A DNA stretch of 64,000 nt from the NCBI RefSeq assembly GCF_018282095.1, contig NZ_CP074127.1:372001-436000 (forward strand). The letters run 5' to 3'. Below are positions 1 through 6,199 of this stretch, piece after piece. A program made the translations under genes and the position numbers. The notes under the pieces are model-generated. The model did no database searches and was not told the origin of the DNA. It was given only the letters and a program-made list of their open reading frames with translations. Origin of the DNA: Pseudovibrio brasiliensis. Its GTDB lineage: Bacteria > Pseudomonadota > Alphaproteobacteria > Rhizobiales > Stappiaceae. The stretch's first letter is position 1. Each line of letters starts with the position of its first letter.

Positions 1-730
1 GCTTTTGAAAGCTGTCGAACTCATATTCCATATAGTATTTGAAGAGATTGCGCTCATCGGGAGTATCGCCATAGACTCTCTGATAGTCGGCATGCATCTC
101 AGTGAAGTTGAGATAAGCCCCAGTTGCTGTTGTGCCATTCACGTAGTCGAACGCATCAATTACTTCGTGGCTTAAGCGCCTGAAAAGCAGAAGTGCCTCG
201 TAGAAATCCATGTGCTTTGGAGTGCAGGCCATGACGAGATCGTGGATGCTCAAATCCTCTCTTGCGACCTGAAACATGTATTTCAGCAAAGCATGGATGA
301 GTGAGCCTTCCTGAGAGCGGTAGTCCGGGTGAACTGTGAGTGAGGAGGCTTCAGCGATGCGTCGGTCCCACTTCGTGATGTGATCCAGAGAGAAGATCTG
401 CTCAACAGGCAGTTCCTCCTGAGACTTCACGATAACCGTTGTGGTTGCGATGACAGTTTCACCCTGTTTTGCGATGAGAGTGTAGCTGGATGGGAGAATG
501 TAGTAGGGCGTGAACCTGTAGCCCGTACCATCCTCCTTCATGTAGCCCACTTGAGTATAAGAGTCGTAGAGTAACTTGCAGACCTGAGTGAGCTCTTCAG
601 GTGTATCTGCTTGTTTGAAAATGACGCCTGCAGGAGGGCTGTTTTGCAGCTTTACCCTTCTCCGGAAAATGGAAAACTTTCGCGATCTGGCCGCTTCATG
701 ATTTGCGCAGTGCTGATTGGTATTGATCAT
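1..730 (-). CDS. FeeM-like N-acyl amino acid synthase (GNAT fold), 3' end beyond window
   Basis: Read on the minus strand from ATG at 730, open to base 1; an in-frame TGA lies just upstream and AAGGTG sits about 7 nt before the ATG. The visible 243 residues match the N-acyl amino acid synthase FeeM family: the YDSY segment followed by GYMKEDG, a GNAT-type beta core (SYTLIAKQGETVIATTTV), an E-A-S-S-L-T-V-H-P-D-Y-R strand and loop at the acyl-donor site, and the C-terminal FYEALLLFRRL...YVNGTTATG region. Known family members transfer an acyl chain from acyl-ACP to the amine of an amino acid such as tyrosine. The product here is unknown. It diverges from an E1-like adenylyltransferase gene. Only the C-terminus is missing. 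Confidence 0.8.
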   Translation of the reverse strand, partial: MINTNQHCANHEAARSRKFSIFRRRVKLQNSPPAGVIFKQADTPEELTQVCKLLYDSYTQVGYMKEDGTGYRFTPYYILPSSYTLIAKQGETVIATTTVIVKSQEELPVEQIFSLDHITKWDRRIAEASSLTVHPDYRSQEGSLIHALLKYMFQVAREDLSIHDLVMACTPKHMDFYEALLLFRRLSHEVIDAFDYVNGTTATGAYLNFTEMHADYQRVYGDTPDERNLFKYYMEYEFDSFQK

Positions 731-840
731 GCTCAATCACCTTTACTTGAACAATCTCGCTTGTTGCAGAATAAAAATCGAAATTACCTAAAGTTATAAT
801 TCTGCAATTCCTTGATGAATTTGAATAGAATAAAAATAAT

Positions 841-864
841 ATTAACGTTAATATTATAATTAAC
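841..864. promoter_or_regulatory. Three inverted GTTAAT/ATTAAC half-sites between feeM-like and thiF-like genes
   Basis: The AT-rich 268-bp divergent region holds ATTAACGTTAAT, a perfect 12-bp palindrome at 841-852, followed after ATTATA by a further ATTAAC at 859-864. A TTGACA hexamer follows at 866-871, pointing towards the ThiF-like gene, but no good -10 sits at standard spacing. Seen: the symmetry. Inferred: an operator for a shared regulator of the divergent pair. Confidence 0.4.
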
Positions 865-998
865 ATTGACAAATACTTGTTATGACAAAAATATGCTTAG
901 TTGGATTGTGTTTTAAATTTAAGCGCAATCGATAAATTATATTACTGAGCGCGTTGAGCACTTGGATTGAATTTACGTTTTATTTGTGGAGGAAGGCA

Positions 999-1901
999 TT
1001 GACTGTTTTAGCTGCATCCCAAGTTCATGAGGTATCACCGGTCGTAAACACCGGATTTTCCTATGAAGCTGCATTTTCCAGAAACATCGGATGGGTCACT
1101 GAAGAGGAGCAACAACTGCTTCGAGGTAAGCGGGTTGCCATTGCCGGAATGGGTGGTGTCGGTGGCATCCATGCCGTCACGCTGGCGCGCCTGGGCATTG
1201 GCGCGTTCAGCGTGGCAGATTTTGATCACTTCGATATCGTTAACTTCAATCGCCAGATTGGTGCTACCGTCAGCACACTGCAGGAGCCGAAGGTTTCGGT
1301 GATGTCAGAGCAAGTGCGAAACATCAATCCGGAGGCGGATCTTCGTGTGTTTCCTGACGGCGTAACAGATGAGAATATCGATGCCTTCCTGGAAGGCGTG
1401 GACATGTTTGTCGATGGGTTCGATTTCTTCGTGCTTGGCATGCGACGCAAAGTGTTTGCGAAGTGTCGTGAGCTCGGTATCCCGGCTGTAACTGCCGCAC
1501 CACTTGGTATGGGGACTGCCTATCTATGCTTCACACCGGATGGCATGAGCTTTGAGGATTACTTCCAATTCGAAGGTGAAGACGAGCTGCATCAGTACTT
1601 CAAGTTCCTGCTCGGCCTCGCTCCAAGTGCGTTACATCGCCATTCACTGGTTGATACCTCCCAGTTGAACCTAAGTGAGGAGCGTGGCCCTTCTACAGCT
1701 GCCGGGTGTCAGTTGGCTGCTGGTGTTGTCGGTGCGCAGGCTGTGAAGCTGTTGCTTGGTCGTGGGCCTTTGAAGCCCGCCCCATGGTACCATCACTTTG
1801 ATGCCTACGAGGGTAAGTTCGTCACCAAACGCCTCCCTTCTGGAAATGGCAACTTCTTTCAAAAATTGAAGCTTAAGAAAACGATGAAGTTGTTTTCCTA
1901 G
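999..1901 (+). CDS. ThiF/MoeB/HesA-family adenylyltransferase (E1-like)
   Basis: 300 residues. The TTG at 999 is chosen because GGAGG at 988-992 lies 6 nt upstream; a longer reading from TTG 954 lacks a ribosome site. Residues 44-60 form the Rossmann nucleotide site with G-M-G-G-V-G; NFNRQIG at about 80 carries the conserved arginine that contacts ATP; the C-terminal PSTAAGCQLAAGVVGAQAVKL matches the helix closing MoeB-type domains. No CxxC zinc pair is visible, unlike MoeB and ThiF. Family members adenylate a C-terminal carboxylate of a small protein or peptide. No ubiquitin-like partner gene is visible here. The divergent FeeM-like neighbour suggests work on an N-acyl amino acid or its carrier, which is inference. 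Confidence 0.8.
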   Translation: MTVLAASQVHEVSPVVNTGFSYEAAFSRNIGWVTEEEQQLLRGKRVAIAGMGGVGGIHAVTLARLGIGAFSVADFDHFDIVNFNRQIGATVSTLQEPKVSVMSEQVRNINPEADLRVFPDGVTDENIDAFLEGVDMFVDGFDFFVLGMRRKVFAKCRELGIPAVTAAPLGMGTAYLCFTPDGMSFEDYFQFEGEDELHQYFKFLLGLAPSALHRHSLVDTSQLNLSEERGPSTAAGCQLAAGVVGAQAVKLLLGRGPLKPAPWYHHFDAYEGKFVTKRLPSGNGNFFQKLKLKKTMKLFS

Positions 1902-1924
1902 GAGCTGCACTCTGAGTTTTTCGT

Positions 1925-1963
1925 ACGCGCAGGATGAAACTTGTCCTGCGCGTCTTCTGTTTT
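1925..1963 (+). terminator. Rho-independent terminator after the ThiF-like gene
   Basis: Perfect 10-bp stem ACGCGCAGGA/TCCTGCGCGT (1925-1934 and 1944-1953) with a 9-nt loop, then a T-rich tail to 1963. It lies 24 bp after the stop codon. Confidence 0.8.
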
Positions 1964-1988
1964 AGAGATTATGGGGTGTTGTGCGATT

Positions 1989-2013
1989 TAATATGAGTTA
2001 AAATCTCATATTA
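1989..2013. promoter_or_regulatory. 25-bp palindrome upstream of the ABC-nnrS operon
   Basis: Perfect 9-bp arms TAATATGAG and CTCATATTA flank a 7-nt centre. It abuts the FNR-like box at 2014-2027 and precedes the operon start by about 110 bp. Probably the operator of a second regulator; its identity is unknown. Confidence 0.5.
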
Positions 2014-2027
2014 TTGACTTTCATCAA
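2014..2027. promoter_or_regulatory. FNR/NnrR-type Crp-family box
   Basis: TTGACTTTCATCAA matches the TTGAT-N4-ATCAA consensus at 9 of 10 defined positions. Its centre lies about 100 bp before the ATG of the first gene, a workable distance for an activator site upstream of a leader. NO-responsive Crp/FNR proteins (NnrR, DNR) commonly control nnrS, so the site agrees with the nnrS gene at the end of this operon. Confidence 0.55.
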
Positions 2028-2121
2028 ATAAGAATACCCGGGAACGTGATCTACAGTTCTTGCAACTCATTCGCATTTGCGAACTGCCCGTTTTCTATCC
2101 CGTTTCGATGGAAGCCCCGTA

Positions 2122-3111
2122 ATGATCACACGTCGTTCTTTTTTGAGCCATTCTGCTGGCTTTGCTGCCGCCGCCTCAATTGGTGGAACTCTGCCAATAA
2201 TGGCAAATGCAGCTGCGCCAAGCCTATCCCTTTATGGGCCTCCGGTCGGTCCATCTGTTGTGCTGTCTTACATTGCCAACAAAGGTTTGCTGTCTGAGTA
2301 CACACCGAAGGTGGATTTCTCCGTCTATAAGTCGCCAGATGTGCTACGCGCAGGCTTCGTTTCCGGTGATTGGAAACTGGCTGGCACTCCATCTTATGTG
2401 GCAGCGAACCTTTCCAACAAGGGTCTTCCGGTCAAGATGCTCAACATCATGACCTGGGGTATGCTCTACGTGCTTAGCTATGATGGTTCAGTCAATTCAC
2501 CGGCTGATCTGGCGGGTGAGAAGATCGGCATGTTCTTCCGTAATGATATGCCAGACCTCGTGTTTGGCCGCGTTATGCAGCAGAACGGCCTGACTGAAGG
2601 CAAAGACTACACGCTGCATTATGTCAGCACACCGTTCGAGGCGCTGCAGCTCCTGCTTTCAGGCCGCATTAAACACTGCGTTCTGCCAGAACCAGCAGCA
2701 ACGGCTGGCATGGTGAAAGGCAAAAAGCTTGGCAAGAAGATCCACCGGTCAATCGATCTGGCAAATGAATGGGCTTCTGTCACCGGTGGCAAAGGCCGTT
2801 TCCCGATGGCAGGGATGATGGTGCATGAAGACTTGTTGAATGCACAGCCTGAGCTGATTGAAGGTTTCCATAAGGCCTGCATCGAAGGCACCGAATGGGT
2901 TAAGGCAAATCCGAAGGAAGCAGCGGCAGTCGCTGCCGAAAATATTAAGCTTCCCGCACCAGTGATCGCCAAATCGGTGCCGCACACGCACCTGACAACA
3001 GAACGCGCCAAAGACATCCAGGCAGAGCTGGAGCAGTTCTACTCTATTCTGGCAGAGAAGAATCCTTCCATCATTGGTGGGAAGCTTCCAAGCGCGGACT
3101 TCTATCTCTAG
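2122..3111 (+). CDS. NitT/TauT-type ABC transporter substrate-binding protein, Tat-like signal
   Basis: 329 residues from ATG 2122, with GGAAG 7 nt upstream; an ORF extension to 2077 lacks this support. The N-terminus MITRRSFLSHSAGF followed by a hydrophobic stretch and AxA (about residue 32) looks like a twin-arginine signal. The mature part is an NMT1/SsuA/ThiY-like type II binding fold: YIANKGLL, the SPADLAGEKIG hinge region and the PEPAATAGM segment. It should capture a small ligand in the periplasm for the following permease and ATPase. Because the operon ends in nnrS, the ligand may relate to nitrogen oxides, haem or copper metabolism, but nothing in the sequence identifies it. Confidence 0.85.
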   Translation: MITRRSFLSHSAGFAAAASIGGTLPIMANAAAPSLSLYGPPVGPSVVLSYIANKGLLSEYTPKVDFSVYKSPDVLRAGFVSGDWKLAGTPSYVAANLSNKGLPVKMLNIMTWGMLYVLSYDGSVNSPADLAGEKIGMFFRNDMPDLVFGRVMQQNGLTEGKDYTLHYVSTPFEALQLLLSGRIKHCVLPEPAATAGMVKGKKLGKKIHRSIDLANEWASVTGGKGRFPMAGMMVHEDLLNAQPELIEGFHKACIEGTEWVKANPKEAAAVAAENIKLPAPVIAKSVPHTHLTTERAKDIQAELEQFYSILAEKNPSIIGGKLPSADFYL

Positions 3112-3118
3112 CTAAGTT

Positions 3119-3165
3119 GGCTCGGCAGGCCGCTCAAAGGTTACGGTCAACTGGTCTGCTGAGCC
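3119..3165 (+). other. Intercistronic inverted repeat between binding-protein and permease genes
   Basis: GGCTCGGCAG at 3119-3128 pairs with CTGCTGAGCC at 3156-3165 (one G-U pair), enclosing a 27-nt loop. It is followed by CTTTAAAG rather than a clear T-run. It may protect or attenuate the message so that binding protein exceeds permease. The other two ABC operons have a hairpin in the same position. Confidence 0.4.
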
Positions 3166-3192
3166 CTTTAAAGAACAACGAGAAAATGCCTC

Positions 3193-3975
3193 ATGATCCA
3201 TCACATGCTATCAGCGCTGCTCAATAAACTTTGGAGTGGGTGGGGCACACTTGCCGGTGTGTTTCTCATCTTTGCGTTGTGGCAGATTGGATTTGAGACA
3301 TTCGGCTCTCTGGTATTACCCGCACCCATGGAAGCTCTTGGCAGGCTGATTGATCTGATCGCATTGCCTTCCGGTCTTGAGTACATTCTGATCACTGCAA
3401 AGCGCGCCTTCGCTGGCTTCCTGCTGGCCAGCGCTTTCGGCATCTCCTTTGGGTTGATTGCCGGTTGGTCCAACACGCTTTCCCTGCTGTGTAAGCCATT
3501 TATCACCGTTGCTCTCGGTGTTCCTCCAATCGCGTGGATTGTCCTTGCTTTGCTGTGGTTTGGAGGGGATGACGGAACTCCGATCTTCACTGTGTTCATC
3601 TCAACGCTTCCGCTCATTTTCGCAGGATCCTTACAAGGTGTGCGGATGCGTGAGAAGGAACTGGACGAAATGGCACAGAGCTTTCATGTACCGCTGATAC
3701 AGCGGTTTTGGCAGGTGCAAGCACCGCAGATCGTCTCCTACCTCTTCCCTGCATGGGCGACCGCTCTGGGGTTGAGCTGGAAAGTGGTGGTGATGGCAGA
3801 GCTGCTCTCCAGTACGCGCGGAATAGGTGCCGGGCTGGCAGAAGCGCGCGTAAACATCGATACCGCCTCCACTATGGCATGGATTGTGGTTGTCGTCGGC
3901 CTGTTGCTGATCATCGAAGGTATGTTGCTGAACCCTGTCAAAGACTATGTGGAGGGCTGGAAGCATGCCGAATGA
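3193..3975 (+). CDS. ABC transporter permease, NitT/TauT (SsuC/TauC) type
   Basis: 260 residues with about six hydrophobic segments. The cytoplasmic coupling loop reads LDEMAQSFHVPLIQRFWQVQAP, a recognisable EAA motif of the BPD_transp_1 family, and VALGVPPIAWIVLALLWFG is typical of SsuC/TauC/NrtB permeases. It forms the inner-membrane channel with the flanking binding protein and ATPase. The ATPase reading frame starts 11 bp before this stop, so the two are translationally coupled. Confidence 0.88.
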   Translation: MIHHMLSALLNKLWSGWGTLAGVFLIFALWQIGFETFGSLVLPAPMEALGRLIDLIALPSGLEYILITAKRAFAGFLLASAFGISFGLIAGWSNTLSLLCKPFITVALGVPPIAWIVLALLWFGGDDGTPIFTVFISTLPLIFAGSLQGVRMREKELDEMAQSFHVPLIQRFWQVQAPQIVSYLFPAWATALGLSWKVVVMAELLSSTRGIGAGLAEARVNIDTASTMAWIVVVVGLLLIIEGMLLNPVKDYVEGWKHAE

Positions 3976-4777
3976 AACTGCTCCCCTGCTCTCTGTCGTG
4001 CCAAACACTTCAATCGACCCAAAACCATCAGTCCTGTCCGTAACGGTGAAAGATCACCGGTACCATCCGCTGCAACAAACACTGGCACCCTGCACGCTGG
4101 AGCTGGCAAAGGGTGAGGTTGTCAGCATCATCGGTCCGTCTGGCTGCGGAAAATCCACTTTCCTTCGCATTGCGGCTGGATTGATTGAAGCCAGTGAAGG
4201 CAAAATCTCAAACGCGTCAAAGCGGGCGGCAATCCTGTTTCAGGAGCACAGGCTGTTGCCATGGAAGAGCTTGCTCAACAACATCAGTTTCGGATTGCAG
4301 GGCCAGAAGCTGACCAAGTTTCAACGCATGAAAAAGGCGCGCGAAGTGGCTTACGCCATGGGCTTTTCTGAGGATGATCTGATCAAGTATCCTTCTGAGC
4401 TTTCAGGCGGTATGCGCCAGCGTGGAGCATTGGCTCGTGCTTTGGCAGTCGAGCCTGATTTGCTGTTTCTGGATGAGCCATTCAGTGCGCTCGATATTGG
4501 TCGCCGTCGTGACCTTTATCGGCAGGTGCTGCACGAAGTTGATCAGAAACAGTGTTCCGTTTTGATGGTGACCCACGATGTGACAGAGGCATTGGCGTTG
4601 AGTGATCGCGTCCTCATTATGGCGCCGGATCCTGGCCATTTTGCCAAAGAGTACGAAGTGCCATTGCCGCGTTCTGAGCGTACACGCCGAAACCTGATGG
4701 ATCTGGAAGCGGGTCTGCTGGCAGATGATCGCATCGCAAGCCTGTTTAACATGAGCAATTGGGAGAAGCTGGTATGA
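3965..4777 (+). CDS. ABC transporter ATPase, NitT/TauT (SsuB/TauB) type
   Basis: 270 residues from ATG 3965; six upstream in-frame codons exist but GGAAG directly before this ATG and the overlap with the permease favour it. Walker A GPSGCGKST, Q-loop LFQEHRLLPW, signature LSGGMRQRG, Walker B LLFLDEPFSALD and the switch histidine in MVTHDVTEA are all intact, so it should hydrolyse ATP. The C-terminal TRRNLMDLEAGLL segment resembles the tail of the SsuB family. It drives the adjacent permease. Confidence 0.9.
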   Translation: MPNETAPLLSVVPNTSIDPKPSVLSVTVKDHRYHPLQQTLAPCTLELAKGEVVSIIGPSGCGKSTFLRIAAGLIEASEGKISNASKRAAILFQEHRLLPWKSLLNNISFGLQGQKLTKFQRMKKAREVAYAMGFSEDDLIKYPSELSGGMRQRGALARALAVEPDLLFLDEPFSALDIGRRRDLYRQVLHEVDQKQCSVLMVTHDVTEALALSDRVLIMAPDPGHFAKEYEVPLPRSERTRRNLMDLEAGLLADDRIASLFNMSNWEKLV

Positions 4778-5964
4778 CTGATGTTGTGCGTATGCCAGAG
4801 CAAAAGGCCTCCTTTTTCGATGCTCCTGTGTTTTCAGAAGGGTTTCGGGTTTTCTTCCCGTTAACGGCGTTTTACGCGCTGTCTTCCATTGCAATTTGGG
4901 GCCTCGTTCTGGCGGATGTTCTACCAGTGCCTTTCGATGCTGACCCTCTGCTGTTCCATCAATACGAGATGTTCTTTGGTCTGTTCGCTGGTGCAATGGC
5001 AGGCTTTCTGACGACAGCCGTGCCTTCCTGGTCGAACACACCAAAGATAGCTGGTGCTGAACTCGCTGGCCTTGGTGCCTTGTGGCTGGCAGGCCGTATT
5101 GCATTCTGGATGCTTGATATTTTCCCGAGTGCCATTGTTTTCGGCATACAGGCTCTCTTCCCTGCTGCCTTGCTCCTTGTGGTGTTGCCTCGGCTATTGA
5201 GGGCAAAGATGCGGCACCTCATGTGGCCCGTTTTGATGCTTTGTGCCGCGCAGCTTGTTTGCTTTTGGGAGTACACCGAACTTGGCGTACTCAATCAGGG
5301 ACTAGCGATTGCTGAAGGTGCATTCGTATTGATGGTGTTGACCGCTCTGGCGCCAGTCTCCATGGTGATTGTGAATGATGCACTCTCAACTCGCGAAGAT
5401 GGCGCGGTGTTTATTCCTCGCCCACCAATGAGACGTGCGGCGCTGTTCTGCATTTCAGCTTTCGCGCTCGCCAAGGTGCTAGGTGTTTCGGATGCCTTGC
5501 AAGGATGGCTGGCGTTGGCGTCAGCGTGTGCCGTATTGAATATACTGCAGGATTGGCATCAGGCCGGATCACTACGAACGCCATTCTCGAAAACGCTTTA
5601 TCTGGTCTACTGGTTCTTCGGAATAGGCTTCGCTCTGGAAGCCGGCGGGTTGCTTGGGGTGTTGTCTGCTGGTTCTTATGTTTCCGGGCAACATATGATC
5701 TTCATCGGCGGATTGTCGCTGGCAACATTCATGGTTCTAACCATCGCAGGGCTGCGTCACGCAGGCTATTCCTTGCGGCTGCCCAAGGTGTTGGGTGTCG
5801 CGATCCTGTCTCTCATTGGGGCGTGTCTGGCTCGCTCTCTTGGGCCACTCCTCGTGCCTGATCTGGATGTTATGCAGATTGCCTGGAGTCTGTTCGCATT
5901 GGCCTTCGGGCTCTACCTGATCCACTTTCTGCCAATTGTCTTTCGAAAAAACGTTGATGTGTAG
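4774..5964 (+). CDS. nnrS: NnrS family haem/copper membrane protein
   Basis: 396 residues, almost entirely hydrophobic, about twelve membrane segments, matching NnrS length. HQYEMFFGLFAGAMAGFLTTAVPSW near residue 68 is the hallmark histidine-bearing motif; further conserved histidines sit in later helices (GLRHAGYSLR). NnrS is a haem- and copper-containing inner-membrane protein linked to nitric oxide stress and denitrification. The start ATG overlaps the ATPase stop (ATGA), with GGGAGAAG upstream; a 5-codon longer reading is less likely. Location at the end of an ABC operon is the odd part: the transporter and NnrS are made from one coupled message. Confidence 0.9.
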   Translation: MTDVVRMPEQKASFFDAPVFSEGFRVFFPLTAFYALSSIAIWGLVLADVLPVPFDADPLLFHQYEMFFGLFAGAMAGFLTTAVPSWSNTPKIAGAELAGLGALWLAGRIAFWMLDIFPSAIVFGIQALFPAALLLVVLPRLLRAKMRHLMWPVLMLCAAQLVCFWEYTELGVLNQGLAIAEGAFVLMVLTALAPVSMVIVNDALSTREDGAVFIPRPPMRRAALFCISAFALAKVLGVSDALQGWLALASACAVLNILQDWHQAGSLRTPFSKTLYLVYWFFGIGFALEAGGLLGVLSAGSYVSGQHMIFIGGLSLATFMVLTIAGLRHAGYSLRLPKVLGVAILSLIGACLARSLGPLLVPDLDVMQIAWSLFALAFGLYLIHFLPIVFRKNVDV

Positions 5965-5977
5965 GAGGTAACTTTCG

Positions 5978-6184
5978 ATGCTTTTCCTAACCAAATTGCT
6001 TGAACCGAAGGAAAATGAACTGACTGAAAAGAACGCGTCAGCGGACAAACTTTCTCGCGCCTGCATGAGTGACACGGAGTGCTGTCATGACAATAGATGC
6101 GTTGTCCTTTCAGCCTTTGCCAATCATGCAAGCACGGATCAGCATCAGTTTATTGATGCGATATGGTCAGTAGATAAGCACTGA
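5978..6184 (+). CDS. Small cysteine-rich hypothetical protein (68 aa)
   Basis: AGGAGG overlaps the nnrS stop codon, 7-8 nt before the ATG, which is an unusually good ribosome site for a random ORF. The product is hydrophilic, without signal peptide, and contains ACMSDTECCHDNRC, four cysteines and one histidine within 15 residues that could bind metal. The last codons form one arm of the terminator hairpin. I recognise no family. It would be the fifth gene of the ABC-nnrS operon if real. Confidence 0.4.
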   Translation: MLFLTKLLEPKENELTEKNASADKLSRACMSDTECCHDNRCVVLSAFANHASTDQHQFIDAIWSVDKH

Positions 6185-6199
6185 TGAATTTCAGTGCTT
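6176..6199. terminator. Convergent hairpin between the nnrS operon and the sensor kinase gene
   Basis: AAGCACTGA (6176-6184) pairs with TCAGTGCTT (6191-6199) around a 6-nt loop. It contains the stop codons of both convergent reading frames. No long T-run follows on either strand, so it is a modest terminator at best. Confidence 0.45.
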
